Positions 41,631-50,013 are shown, numbered from the stretch's first letter. The stretch is DNA of 64,000 nt from Cyanobium sp. ATX 6F1 (GCF_024346315.1 NZ_JAGQCS010000009.1:1-64000), one strand, 5' to 3'. The notes: generated by a model from the letters alone, not told the origin. A program made the numbers and translations.

Positions 41631-41746
41631 GGGCGCAGGGGTGCGGTGGTGGCGCCTGGAGGCTACGGGGGGCGGGGGCAATGAAGAGCCGGGAATCAGA
41701 CGCAGCCGTGCCGTGGGAACACTGAAGCGACGACGACGCCCTTGGG

Positions 41747-42715
41747 ATGACGACAAACCGGCCGCCCCGGCTGATGGAGCGGTACAGACAGGAACTTGTG
41801 GTGCGTCACTACGCCAGGCGCACGGTGAAGACCTACGAGCAATGGCTGAGACGCTTCCTGCATTTTCACCAGATGCGCCATCCGCGCGAGATGGGCAGCG
41901 CCGAGGTGAAAGCCTTCCTCACCCATCTGGCGGTCGATCTGCAGGTGAGCGCGTCGACGCAGAACCAGGCATTGGCAGCACTGTTGTTCCTGTACCGCGT
42001 GCTGCTGGAGAGAGATGTGGAACTTGATGGCGTGGCACGGGCGCGAACGAAACAACGTCTACCGGTGGTGCTCACCGTGGAAGAAGTACGCGCCGTGCTG
42101 AGACGGCTCAGCGGCGCTGAGGCACTGGTAGCGGGACTCCTGTATGGCAGCGGACTGAGGCTGCAGGAGGCGCTGCGCCTTCGCGTTCATGATCTGGATT
42201 TTGGGCGCCATGAACTGATGGTGCGCTCCGGCAAGGGTGACAAGGATCGCAGAGCGCTCCTGCCATCAAGCCAGACTGCTGCCCTTTGGCAGCACCTGAA
42301 TGGCTTGCGCCAGATTCACCAGGCCGATCTTGCCTCAGGCTGGGGCCGAGTTCTTCTGCCCCATGCTCTGGCCAGAAAGTATCCCAACGCACCAGTGGAA
42401 TGGGGCTGGCATTGGGTGTTCCCGCAGCACAAGCGCTGGCGCGATCCAGCCACAGGCCAGGAAGGTCGACATCACCTGGATCCTTCGTTGATCCAGAAAG
42501 CAGTCCGGCGGGATGTAATGGCGGCGGGCATCAGCAAACCAGCTACATGCCACACCCTCCGCCATTCATTCGCGACCCACCTTCTCGAACGCGGGCAGGA
42601 CATCCGCACGATCCAGGAATTACTCGGTCACAGCGACGTGAGGACCACCATGATCTACACCCATGTACTGAACCACGGCACACTCGGCGTTCGAAGCCCG
42701 GCTGATCTTCTGTAA
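41747..42715 (+). CDS. intI: Integron integrase, IntI family
   Basis: 322 residues. All tyrosine-recombinase residues are present: Arg138 (GLRLQEAL), His269 and Arg272 (HTLRH), His295 (LGHSD) and Tyr304 (MIYTHV). The IntI-specific insertion lies at about 212-250 ([17 protein letters not shown] and [12 protein letters not shown]), which separates integron integrases from XerC/D. IntI recombines attC-bearing gene cassettes into attI. It points the same way as the downstream cassette genes, unlike mobile class 1-3 integrons, where intI is divergent. It appears intact. Confidence 0.93.
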   Translation: MTTNRPPRLMERYRQELVVRHYARRTVKTYEQWLRRFLHFHQMRHPREMGSAEVKAFLTHLAVDLQVSASTQNQALAALLFLYRVLLERDVELDGVARARTKQRLPVVLTVEEVRAVLRRLSGAEALVAGLLYGSGLRLQEALRLRVHDLDFGRHELMVRSGKGDKDRRALLPSSQTAALWQHLNGLRQIHQADLASGWGRVLLPHALARKYPNAPVEWGWHWVFPQHKRWRDPATGQEGRHHLDPSLIQKAVRRDVMAAGISKPATCHTLRHSFATHLLERGQDIRTIQELLGHSDVRTTMIYTHVLNHGTLGVRSPADLL

Positions 42716-43025
42716 CCTGACGAACAGTTGGTTCTCAGACCCGGCTAAAGGTCAGAACAAGCCGCGAAGGCCCCTGTGATCGGTAGGCCTGAAAGGGATC
42801 TAAGCTCCTACAGGGCAGGGCACTATGGTTTTATGCGGTTGAATAGGGAGCATGTAGAAGGGACCAAGGACCCGCCCAATTATTGTTGGGCATTCCTCTA
42901 AACCTCAGTAAGCCCGCTCGACACGTGAGGTTGCAAAGCCCCAAAGCATCGCGATAATGCAAGAGCAATAGCGCAGTTCGTACGATCATGTTGTCCAAGG
43001 CTGATCAATTCCCTTGCCATCCATA
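42716..43025. other. Integron attI/leader region candidate
   Basis: No protein gene. It sits between intI and the first cassette gene, where attI and a cassette promoter would lie if integration occurs downstream of intI. A GTTRRRY-type core GTTGGGC is at 42885-42891, part of a GCCCAA/TTGGGC inverted repeat (42874-42891). Another GTT core-like sequence is at 42728. No promoter assigned. Confidence 0.4.
42874..42891 (+). repeat. Inverted repeat containing a GTTGGGC core, possible attI
   Basis: GCCCAA and TTGGGC pair around a 6-base loop; the right arm contains GTTGGGC, which fits the integron core consensus GTTRRRY. It could be the recombination point of attI or a simple hairpin. Not decisive. 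Confidence 0.35.
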
Positions 43026-43628
43026 ATGAAGAGAACCAATTATGTCCTCATAGATTACGAGAGTGTTCAACCCAGCCAGCTTGAGCTGTTAAATAGAGAT
43101 GGCTTTGTCGCCTATGTCTTTGTGGGAAAGGTGCAGACAAGACTCTCATTTGAGACCGTGTCTGCTATTCAAGACCTTGGTGAGCGCGCAAAGTACATAA
43201 AGATCTCCGGTGCGGGGCCCAACGCCCTTGACTTTCATATTGCATTTTACATAGGACAAATTGGCGCAACCGATGCAGATGCTTTCTTTCATATCATATC
43301 TAAGGATAAGGGTTTTGATCCGCTAATTGAGCACTTAAGGGAGCGAAAGGTGTTTGCGGTCCGGAGCGAGACGATTGGCGAAATTCCCATTATTCGAGCA
43401 TCAACGGCAAAGACCCCGAAGGAACGCATGGGGCTGGTTGTTGATCGATTAAAATCCGGAAACTCAAGACCTCGGACGCTGGCTTCTCTAAGCTCTTCAA
43501 TAGACGCTATCCTCTTCAAGCAGGTTGGGGAGCCAGACGTACAAGCCGTGATTGACCAGATGGTCAAGGCTGGATTCGTTACACTGACGGATGAAAAGGT
43601 TTCATACAAGCTCATCATGGATTCCTAA
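43026..43628 (+). CDS. NYN/PIN-like domain protein, integron cassette gene
   Basis: 200 residues from ATG 43026 (an in-frame TTG at 43014 is less likely). NYVLIDYESVQPSQLELL, the central GAGPNALDFHIAFYIGQIG and HIISKDKGFDPLIEHLRERKV match the NYN (LabA/Limkain-like) fold, with Asp in LIDYE, ALDFH and KDKGFD as likely metal ligands of a nuclease. The C-terminal ~60 residues (DAILFKQVGEPDVQAVIDQMVKAGFVTLTDEKVSYKL) look like a winged helix. Coding DNA is more AT-rich than the backbone, typical of a cassette. It may be an RNase; its target is unknown. Confidence 0.78.
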   Translation: MKRTNYVLIDYESVQPSQLELLNRDGFVAYVFVGKVQTRLSFETVSAIQDLGERAKYIKISGAGPNALDFHIAFYIGQIGATDADAFFHIISKDKGFDPLIEHLRERKVFAVRSETIGEIPIIRASTAKTPKERMGLVVDRLKSGNSRPRTLASLSSSIDAILFKQVGEPDVQAVIDQMVKAGFVTLTDEKVSYKLIMDS

Positions 43629-43640
43629 TACTGCGATCCA

Positions 43641-43732
43641 CCTAAGTCGCCTCCATCAGAAGTCCTGTTTCAGCATTTACTCCTTGCGGCCAGGTGATCG
43701 CGAACGTTCGAAGGATGTGGCGACCTTGAAGG
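43641..43732 (+). repeat. Degenerate attC-like stem between cassette genes
   Basis: CCTAAGTCGCC (43641-43651) can pair with GGCGACCTTGAAGG (43719-43732) with two unpaired bases, spanning 92 bp between the NYN and RelE-type genes, where an attC is expected. The conserved GTT of the R' box reads CTT here, so it is at best a decayed or variant site. Confidence 0.25.
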
Positions 43733-43759
43733 GCCCCAGCAAGGCAGCGTTGCGTCGCC

Positions 43760-43775
43760 GTAGCCAACAGGCTAC
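43760..43775 (+). promoter_or_regulatory. Candidate operator/promoter of the RelE-HigA type TA operon
   Basis: GTAGCC and GGCTAC form a perfect 6-bp dyad with a 4-base gap, 9 bp before the toxin ATG. It includes a -10-like TACAGT. Toxin-antitoxin operons are usually repressed at such dyads by the antitoxin, which here has a helix-turn-helix. Confidence 0.4.
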
Positions 43776-43784
43776 AGTTGGTGG

Positions 43785-44087
43785 ATGGTTGAGGTCCGCC
43801 AGACAGAGCGGTTCGTCCGATGGCTTGCGGGTCTCCGTGATCTGAGAGCCCGGGCGAAGGTTCAGGCCAGGATCGAGCGCCTCATCGGCGGCAATCCTGG
43901 TGACGTCAAGCCCGTTGGGGCTGGCGTGTCGGAATTGCGGATCAACTACGGCCCTGGATACAGGGTCTACTACCTGCAGAAGGGAACCGAGTTGATCATC
44001 CTTTTGGCTGGCGGAGACAAGAGCTCACAAGCCAAGGACATTGATGAGGCTCTTCTGTTGGCAGACAACCTGACAGAGGAGACCTGA
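43785..44087 (+). CDS. RelE/ParE-superfamily (HigB-like) toxin, cassette gene
   Basis: 100 residues. VRQTERFVRWLAGLRDLRARAKVQARIERLIGGNPGDVKPVGAGVSELRINYGPGYRVYYL and LLAGGDKSSQAKDIDEAL are typical of the toxin subfamily often listed as addiction module killer proteins, with Arg/Tyr residues (RINYGPGYRVYY) in the catalytic region. It would cleave mRNA on the ribosome unless bound by the downstream antitoxin. Toxin-first order, with the antitoxin start overlapping the stop (TGATG). Confidence 0.9.
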   Translation: MVEVRQTERFVRWLAGLRDLRARAKVQARIERLIGGNPGDVKPVGAGVSELRINYGPGYRVYYLQKGTELIILLAGGDKSSQAKDIDEALLLADNLTEET

Positions 44088-44395
44088 TGAAAACCACGAC
44101 CATCCCGTACGACGTTGCCGAGCAACTCCGAACACCTGAGGAGATGGCGGCCTACCTGGAAGCCTGCATCGAGGAGGCGGATGGAGATGCTGCCTTCATT
44201 GCCAAGGCCCTGGGCGATATTGCACGGGCCCAGGGGATGACCCAGGTGGCCAGAGACTCAGGACTTTCCCGGGAGAGCCTCTACAAGGCTTTGTCTGGAG
44301 AGCGCAGCCCTAGCTTTGACACCATCCTGAAGGTGGTCACGGCTCTGGGTCTGAAGTTGAGCGCGAGTGTGAGAAGCGAAGAGGAGCTGACTTGA
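44087..44395 (+). CDS. HigA-like / XRE-type antitoxin, cassette gene
   Basis: 102 residues. The N-terminal part (PYDVAEQLRTPEEMAAYLEACIEEADGDAAFIAKALGDIARAQGM) is the toxin-binding segment, and TQVARDSGLSRESLYKALSGERSPSFDTILKVVTALGLKL is a clean helix-turn-helix. It starts inside the toxin stop and would neutralise the toxin and repress the operon. Confidence 0.9.
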   Translation: MKTTTIPYDVAEQLRTPEEMAAYLEACIEEADGDAAFIAKALGDIARAQGMTQVARDSGLSRESLYKALSGERSPSFDTILKVVTALGLKLSASVRSEEELT

Positions 44396-44459
44396 GCTCT
44401 GCTGGCGATGCAAAGGTCCGCAATGGTTGCCTGTTGAGAAGCGACACCTTCGAAAAAGC

Positions 44460-44466
44460 GTTAGGC
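44460..44466 (+). other. Integron R' core (GTTAGGC), cassette boundary candidate
   Basis: GCGTTAGGC follows the antitoxin stop by 65 bp and matches the canonical attC R' core, identical to the core at 45167-45173. A matching RYYYAAC R'' box is not recognisable upstream, so the rest of this attC is diverged or partly deleted. It marks the likely junction between the RelE/HigA and BrnT/BrnA cassettes. Confidence 0.5.
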
Positions 44467-44529
44467 CCACCTGAAGACTGCTTGTTTAGTCGAAGTTGAC
44501 GGCCGGACTTTCCGTAGCTACGATAAAGC

Positions 44530-44829
44530 GTGCAGTTCGATTTCGACCCTGGCAAGGACGCGACCAACCTGAGCAAGCACGGCCTCTCCTTGGCGGCCGC
44601 AGCTTAGCTCAGCTGGGATGCAGCACTCGTCTGGATTGATGACCGGGCTGACTATGGAGAAGTAACGATGATTGCCTTGGCTCCAATTGGAGACATACTC
44701 TTATTTGTAGCCTTTGTAGAACGCGAGCCAGCAAGGAGAATTATTAGCCTACGCAGAGCCAATTGCCGTGAGGTCAATCACTATGTCAGAGCCATTAAGG
44801 AAGGTCAACCTGAAGATGCCGACACTTGA
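44530..44829 (+). pseudogene. brnT: BrnT-family toxin with an in-frame amber stop
   Basis: From GTG 44530 the frame reads MQFDFDPGKDATNLSKHGLSL, then TAG at 44605-44607 (codon 26), then continues with BrnT residues: ALVWIDDRADYGE, LLFVAFVEREPARRIISLRRAN and REVNHYVRAI, to TGA at 44827-44829. The frame and the family pattern (KHGLSL, RRIISLRRAN) are otherwise intact, so one nonsense change has disabled the ribonuclease toxin. brnA overlaps its 3' end. Readthrough is possible but there is no evidence for it. Confidence 0.82.
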
Positions 44830-45094
44830 GGAGGATCAGTTGATTACAGAGGCAGCGGAATCAGATCCTGATGCCCTTCCGCTTACAGACGAACAGATGA
44901 GCGCGATGGTCCCCATGCGAGTGCTGCGCGGCCGTCCAAAGTTGGCATATAAAAAGCAGCTGGTTTCAATCCGATATAGTCCTGAAGTTATTGACTATTT
45001 CAGAGCTTCTGGAGCTGGCTGGCAAGCCCGTATGGATGCTGTGCTTAAGGAATATGTCGAAGCTCACGCCACTGTCGATGCGAAGGGTGCCTAA
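44783..45094 (+). CDS. brnA: BrnA-family antitoxin
   Basis: 103 residues from ATG 44783 (an in-frame GTG lies at 44768). The C-terminal ribbon-helix-helix (KKQLVSIRYSPEVIDYFRASGAGWQARMDAVLKEYVEAH) matches BrnA; the N-terminal acidic part (PTLEEDQLITEAAESDPDALPLTDEQ) would bind the toxin. It overlaps the broken brnT by 47 bp, and its stop lies inside the R'' box of the attC, the compact layout of a cassette. Confidence 0.9.
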   Translation: MSEPLRKVNLKMPTLEEDQLITEAAESDPDALPLTDEQMSAMVPMRVLRGRPKLAYKKQLVSIRYSPEVIDYFRASGAGWQARMDAVLKEYVEAHATVDAKGA

Positions 45095-45173
45095 CATCAA
45101 GATTCAGAAGACGTGACCGGAGGCTGTCTCCTTTGCCAAAGCGACTGCCCGCTTCTGATCTTGAGCGTTAGGC
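45089..45173 (+). repeat. Integron attC site (85 bp)
   Basis: R'' GCCTAAC at 45089-45095 and R' GTTAGGC at 45167-45173 are exact complements. Next to them CAAGAT and CAGAAG on the left pair with CTTCTG and ATCTTG on the right, with unpaired bases that set strand choice. The inner ~35 bases form the variable stem. This is a textbook attC and shows that the upstream genes are integron cassettes. Confidence 0.92.
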
Positions 45174-45440
45174 GGTCAGCAACCCCACATCACAATCCGT
45201 CACCCAGGATTGTTCCTACTACCAGTGATCGCCGCCTATTAATGCCTGAAAGGCTGATCTCATGCAAGCTCACTTTGCCGTCAAAAGCGCCATAGGACCA
45301 CAGAGGCCATCGTTGCAAGCGCCCCGCTCGTGTGACATCGATCACAACGGACCGTGTCATTCGTCTGCGGTGTCTGGCATGGCTGCGCCTAGCTTTCGCT
45401 GGAAAGGTGCCGATCGGATCAGCAGATCAACCAGCAGAGA

Positions 45441-46613
45441 ATGGCGCGTCGATGGTTGGCTTTGCTGTCGCTGCTTCTGGGGCTTGCCTTGATCCTCGGG
45501 CTTGCCCTTGCGGTCAACGGGCGTTCACACCAGCGCGAGTACTGGATTCAAGCGGAGGAGATCCTCTGGGACTACGCCCCCTCCTATCCCATCAACAGGA
45601 TGATGGGGATGCCCTTCAGAGCTGAGGAGAACACCTTCGTTGAGCGACGAGCCGGGCGGATCGGCCGGGTCTACCGCAAGGCGGTCTTCCGCTCCTACAG
45701 CGCTGGCTACGGCGCAATTCTTGACGGCCCCAGGGGAGTGCAAGAAGCCGAACCTGGTGCTGATGCATCGCCTCTGCGCAGGCCAGGATCCCGTGAGGAG
45801 CACCTGGGGAACCTTGGCCCGATCCTGCGCGCGGAGGTTGGGGACACCCTCGTTGTTCATCTGCGGAATCAAACCCGCTTCCCGGTGAGCCTTCATCCCC
45901 ACGGTGTTCTCTACGACAAGGCCAGCGAAGGTTCGCCCTATGCCGATGGGTCTTCGCCAAAAGATCGTACGGATGATGACGTGCCACCAGGTGCTTCCCA
46001 CACCTACCAATGGCAGGTTCCAGAGCGCGCCGGCCCTGGGCCCGCTGATCCAGATTCCATCGTGTGGCCCTACCACTCCCACGTCAACGAAGTGGCCGAC
46101 ACCAGCGCCGGATTGGTGGGACCGATCATCATTCACAGGAAAGGCCAGCTGGATGAGAATCGCAGGCTTCCCAAGGGAGTGGATCATGAATTCGTGGGGC
46201 TTTACGCCATCACCGATGAAAACCAGAGCCTGTTCCTAGATTCCAATATTGCTGAGTTCATCAACAACGAATCCATCGACCGCAGCGATGAGGAGTTCAT
46301 CGAAAGCAACCTCATGCATGGCATCAATGGCTTCGTCTATGCGGATCTTCCTGGACTCACCATGCGGCAGGGCGAGCATGTTCGCTGGTATCTGCTGGCG
46401 ATGGGAACGGAAACGGACCTCCACACGCCCCACTGGCATGGCTCAACACTGCTGGAGAATGGCCGGCGCATCGACACCACCGACATCTTCCCCGCCACGA
46501 GCCGAACCCTGGACATGGTCCCTGATGTGCCCGGGGTGTGGATGATGCACTGCCATGTGAACGATCACATGGTGGCGGGGATGCAGGCCCTGTTCCGAGT
46601 GGATCCCCGCTGA
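45441..46613 (+). CDS. Exported multicopper oxidase-type protein
   Basis: 390 residues. N-terminal hydrophobic signal or anchor (WLALLSLLLGLALILGLALA). Copper-ligand motifs in order are SLHPHG, WPYHSHV, DLHTPHWHG and MMHCHVNDHMVAGM, giving the trinuclear and type 1 sites of a two-domain cupredoxin oxidase; the Cys in HCHVNDH is the type 1 ligand. It is shorter than three-domain laccases and nearer to two-domain or ceruloplasmin-like forms. It lies 267 bp beyond the last attC and is likely outside the cassette array. Confidence 0.88.
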   Translation: MARRWLALLSLLLGLALILGLALAVNGRSHQREYWIQAEEILWDYAPSYPINRMMGMPFRAEENTFVERRAGRIGRVYRKAVFRSYSAGYGAILDGPRGVQEAEPGADASPLRRPGSREEHLGNLGPILRAEVGDTLVVHLRNQTRFPVSLHPHGVLYDKASEGSPYADGSSPKDRTDDDVPPGASHTYQWQVPERAGPGPADPDSIVWPYHSHVNEVADTSAGLVGPIIIHRKGQLDENRRLPKGVDHEFVGLYAITDENQSLFLDSNIAEFINNESIDRSDEEFIESNLMHGINGFVYADLPGLTMRQGEHVRWYLLAMGTETDLHTPHWHGSTLLENGRRIDTTDIFPATSRTLDMVPDVPGVWMMHCHVNDHMVAGMQALFRVDPR

Positions 46614-46689
46614 CGCTGAACCGAGCCATTGCCTCTCCGGCGTCCTGATCCAGTTCAGCCATCAGGTCTGCCTGATTCCCCAGCCCGCC

Positions 46690-47217
46690 GTGTTGAATTT
46701 CGCCTACGGCTCCAACATGCTCGTTCGACGTCTGCGGGAGCGCGTCCCCTCGGCGATGCCCCTGGGGCGGGCCGTGCTCCGGGGCTACGAGTTGCGCTGG
46801 CACAAGCGCGGCAAGGACGGCTCCGGGAAGTGCGATGTGTGGGCCACGGACCGGGCGGAGGCGCAGGTCCATGGTGTGCTCTTTGAACTGGCCGCCACCG
46901 AGAAGCCACGGCTGGATCACGCCGAGGGGCTTGGCGTCGGCTACGACGACCAGGTGATCGAGGTGACATGCAACGGCCACATCCTCCAGGCCCAGGTGTA
47001 TGTCGCCACCCCCACCCACATCGACCCTTCGATCCAACCATTCAGCTGGTATCGAGCGCTCGTGCTCGCCGGCGCCCGCGAACACAGGCTGCCACCCGCC
47101 TACATCCAAGGGATTGAGGCCGTTGCCGCCATCCACGACCCGGACCCTGAGCGGCAGGCCATCCATGACGCCCTGATCCGGGCCGCTCAACCCTGGCTGG
47201 AGGCCGACCTGCCTTGA
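46690..47217 (+). CDS. Gamma-glutamylcyclotransferase-fold protein
   Basis: 175 residues from GTG 46690. The N-terminal NFAYGSNMLVRRLRERVPSA is the AIG2/GGCT substrate loop signature, followed by the barrel (GYELRWHKRG, VHGVLFELAATEKPRLDHAEG). GGCT-fold enzymes open gamma-glutamyl peptides to 5-oxoproline. The exact substrate is not determined. Confidence 0.85.
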   Translation: MLNFAYGSNMLVRRLRERVPSAMPLGRAVLRGYELRWHKRGKDGSGKCDVWATDRAEAQVHGVLFELAATEKPRLDHAEGLGVGYDDQVIEVTCNGHILQAQVYVATPTHIDPSIQPFSWYRALVLAGAREHRLPPAYIQGIEAVAAIHDPDPERQAIHDALIRAAQPWLEADLP

Positions 47218-47290
47218 TGGGCACCACCCCAAGGCACCGGCCTACCTGCGGCAAACCTGAGCCCTAGTCTCCGGCCATGGGAGGCCCGCC

Positions 47291-48658
47291 ATGAAACCGA
47301 GCCCAGCGGCGAACGCCGCACCGTCGGGCCAACTGCTCTCGATCCTCGGGGTGGGCTTCGGCATCGCCGGGGCGGTGGGGGGCTCGATCGGCGCCGGCAT
47401 CCTGCGCACCCCCGGTCTGGTGGCCGCCCAGCTGGGCAACGGACCATTGATCCTCGCTGCCTGGGCGCTCGGGGGGCTCTATGTGCTGCTCGGGGCCCTG
47501 GCCGTGGCGGAGCTGGGGGCAGCGATGCCCCGGGCCGGTGGCTGGACGATCTACGCCCGCCGCGCCCTGGGGGATCAGGCCGGCTTCGCCGTTGGCTGGA
47601 TCGACTGGATCGGCCATTGCGCTGGCCTGGCCTGGGTGGTGGTCACCATCGGTGCCTACACCACCGCCCTGATCCCCTCCATCCCCCTCCATGGCACCGG
47701 CATCGCCCTGGTGGTGCTGTTGCTCTTTGCCCTGATCCAGCTGATCGGCCTGGAGGCCGGCCGGCTCAGCCAGGAGCTGCTCAGCCTTGTGAAGGCCCTC
47801 GCCTTCCTGGCCCTGATCAGCGCCTGCCTGCTGCTCAGCCCGGGCCATGGCCCCGAGCTGGCCGGGGCCGGTGGGCCGTCGCCACCGGCGGGCGCAACAG
47901 CCCTGGTGGTGGCGGCGGTGTTCGCCCTGCAGGCCGTGATCACCACCTACGACGGCTGGCAGAGTCCGATTTACTTCGCTGAAGAATTCAACGAACCCGC
48001 CCAGGACCTGCCCCGCTCGGTGATCGGCGGGCTGCTGGTGGTGATCGCTCTGGTCCTGCTGGTGAACCTGGCCCTGCTGAAGGTGTTGCCGATCGCGGAG
48101 CTGGCCGGCTCCGATCTGCCCCTGGCCGATGCCGCCAGAACCCTGTTCGGGCCGCTCAGCGGCCGGGTGATCCTGGTGCTGGCGCTGATCTCCTCCCTGG
48201 GCCTGGTGAACACCTCAATCATGTGTGCGCCCCGCATCCTGTTCGGCCTCAGCCGCGACGGGCTGTTCCTCGGCGCCTTCGCCCAGGTGCGCCCCAGCGG
48301 CACCCCCGTCAACGCCCTGATCGCCACCACCCTGCTGACGGGCCTGCTGGTGCTGTTCGCTGATTTCGAGCGCCTGCTGGGGGTGGCGGCGCTGCTCTAC
48401 GTGCTCCTGTATCTGGCCGGCATGGTCTCGATGCTGGTGCTGCGCTGGAAGGAGCCTGAACTGCCGCGGCCCTTCAAGGCCCCGGGCGGGATCTGGGCCG
48501 CCGCCATCGTGGCCCTGGGCTCGATGGCCTTCCTGGTGGCCGCCTCCTTGAGCGACACCACCAACAGCCTGCTGGCCCTGGCACTGATCGCCCTGAGCCT
48601 GCCGCTGCAGTGGGCCCAGCGGCGCTGGGGCTCGGCGGCCCCCGGCCAGGGGGCCTGA
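47291..48658 (+). CDS. APC family amino acid permease
   Basis: 455 residues with about twelve membrane segments. The start region SILGVGFGIAGAVGGSIGAGILRTPGLVAAQLG holds the unwound first helix (GSIGAGI) of APC carriers, and residues ~200-240 include FALQAVITTYDGWQSPIYFAEE. An amino acid exchanger or importer is likely. It lies 3 bp before the PhzF gene, suggesting one operon. Confidence 0.9.
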   Translation: MKPSPAANAAPSGQLLSILGVGFGIAGAVGGSIGAGILRTPGLVAAQLGNGPLILAAWALGGLYVLLGALAVAELGAAMPRAGGWTIYARRALGDQAGFAVGWIDWIGHCAGLAWVVVTIGAYTTALIPSIPLHGTGIALVVLLLFALIQLIGLEAGRLSQELLSLVKALAFLALISACLLLSPGHGPELAGAGGPSPPAGATALVVAAVFALQAVITTYDGWQSPIYFAEEFNEPAQDLPRSVIGGLLVVIALVLLVNLALLKVLPIAELAGSDLPLADAARTLFGPLSGRVILVLALISSLGLVNTSIMCAPRILFGLSRDGLFLGAFAQVRPSGTPVNALIATTLLTGLLVLFADFERLLGVAALLYVLLYLAGMVSMLVLRWKEPELPRPFKAPGGIWAAAIVALGSMAFLVAASLSDTTNSLLALALIALSLPLQWAQRRWGSAAPGQGA

Positions 48659-48661
48659 GCG

Positions 48662-49531
48662 GTGAAGCCCGACGCCCACCCAGCCATCGACGCCGGCACG
48701 CTGCACCGGCTCACGGCCTTCAGCGACGACCCGGCCGGTGGCAACCCCGCCGGGGTCTGGAACGGGCCGGCCCTGCCGCCCGTGGAGGCGATGCAACAGC
48801 TCGCCGCCGAGTTGGGCTACTCGGAAACCGCTTTCCTGGCGCCGCTGGTTGGAGACGAGCGCACGATCCGCTACTTCAGCCCCAGCTGCGAAGTGCCCTT
48901 CTGCGGCCACGCCACCATCGCCAGTGGCGTCGTGCTGGGAACGTCGAGCGGCATGGGCACCTACCGGCTGCAGACCCCCGTGGGGCTGGTGCCCGTGAGC
49001 GTGCGCCTGGAGAACGGCCGCCCCGTGGCCGCCCTCACCTCCGTCGAGCCCCGCCAGGAGCCCGCCAGCACCGAGCTGGTGGCGGCGGTGCTGGCCTGCC
49101 TGGGCTGGGGCGCCGGCGAGCTCGACCCCGAGCTGCCGCCCCTGAAGGCGTTCGCCGGCTCCTGGCACCTGGTGCTGGCGGCCCGCCATGCCGGGCGACT
49201 GGCGCGGCTCGACTACCCCTTTGAGGTGCTGCGGGAGCTGATGCTGGCCGAGGGGCTGCTCACCCTGCAGCTGATCTGGCGCGCCCAGCCGGCCCTGTTC
49301 CAGGCCCGCAACCCCGCCCCCAGCTGCGGCCTACGCGAGGACCCCGCCACCGGATCGGCCGCCGCCGCCCTCGGCGGCTACCTGCGCGCCCTGGCTCAGG
49401 TGCCCCCCGGCGGGCGGATCACGGTGCTGCAGGGGGAAGCGATGGGGCGCCCCAGCCGTCTGGAGGTGACCATTCCGGCGACGGGCGGCATCGTGGTGAG
49501 CGGCACCGCCGTGGCGCTGACCACGCCTTAG
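48662..49531 (+). CDS. PhzF family isomerase
   Basis: 289 residues from GTG 48662, 3 bp after the permease stop. Motifs include GGNPAGVW, the catalytic Glu in GYSETAF, FSPSCEVPFCGHATI and REDPATGSAAAALGGYL. PhzF proteins are isomerases or epimerases with a diaminopimelate-epimerase fold; most outside phenazine clusters have unknown substrates. Coupling with an amino acid permease suggests an amino-acid-derived substrate. Confidence 0.88.
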   Translation: MKPDAHPAIDAGTLHRLTAFSDDPAGGNPAGVWNGPALPPVEAMQQLAAELGYSETAFLAPLVGDERTIRYFSPSCEVPFCGHATIASGVVLGTSSGMGTYRLQTPVGLVPVSVRLENGRPVAALTSVEPRQEPASTELVAAVLACLGWGAGELDPELPPLKAFAGSWHLVLAARHAGRLARLDYPFEVLRELMLAEGLLTLQLIWRAQPALFQARNPAPSCGLREDPATGSAAAALGGYLRALAQVPPGGRITVLQGEAMGRPSRLEVTIPATGGIVVSGTAVALTTP

Positions 49532-49590
49532 ATGGGCTCCAGGTCTCCTGGACGGGGTCTTTAGCCTGGGCCCGACCCAGCGGAACGGCC

Positions 49591-50013
49591 ATGACCGGTG
49601 ACAGCCCGAGCCGGAACTGGTGGCAGCGCAACTGGCCCTGGGTGGTGCCCCTGGGCTGCGCCGGCAGCCTGGGGTCGGTGCTGGGCTTCATCGCCCTGCT
49701 GGTCTTCGGCGTGTTCGGCCTGATGAAGTCTTCCGCTCCCTACAAGGAAGCCCTGGGGCGGGCCCAGGCCGATCCGCTGGTGCGCAGCCGCCTGGGGTCA
49801 CCCCTCCAAGGCGGCCTGTTCCTCTCCGGCCAGGTGAGCACGAACGGCGCCGGCGGCAGCGCCAACCTGGCGATCCCGATCAGCGGCCCGAAGGGCTCGG
49901 GCACGCTGGTGGTGCAGGCGCGCAAAGCCCGAGGGGAGTGGACCTACTCCACCTTGGAAGTGCAGCCCGACGGTCCCGGCGCCCCCATCAAGTTGATCGG
50001 GGATGCGCTCTGA
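49591..50013 (+). CDS. Coa1/Tim21-like membrane-anchored protein
   Basis: 140 residues. An N-terminal membrane helix (WVVPLGCAGSLGSVLGFIALLVFGVFGLM) precedes a soluble domain with SSAPYKEALGRAQADPLVRSRLGSPLQGGLFLSGQV and GSGTLVVQARKARGEWTYSTLEV, the pattern of Coa1-family proteins (cytochrome oxidase assembly factor 1-like). Role in cyanobacteria is not known. Confidence 0.75.
   Translation: MTGDSPSRNWWQRNWPWVVPLGCAGSLGSVLGFIALLVFGVFGLMKSSAPYKEALGRAQADPLVRSRLGSPLQGGLFLSGQVSTNGAGGSANLAIPISGPKGSGTLVVQARKARGEWTYSTLEVQPDGPGAPIKLIGDAL

Noticed and set aside
44600-44670. tRNA-like stretch (TAGCTCAGCTGGGATGCAGC) resembling a D arm
   Set aside because: It lies in frame inside the BrnT coding sequence, encodes conserved BrnT residues (SWDAALVWIDD) after the stop, and no acceptor or T arm can be formed around it.
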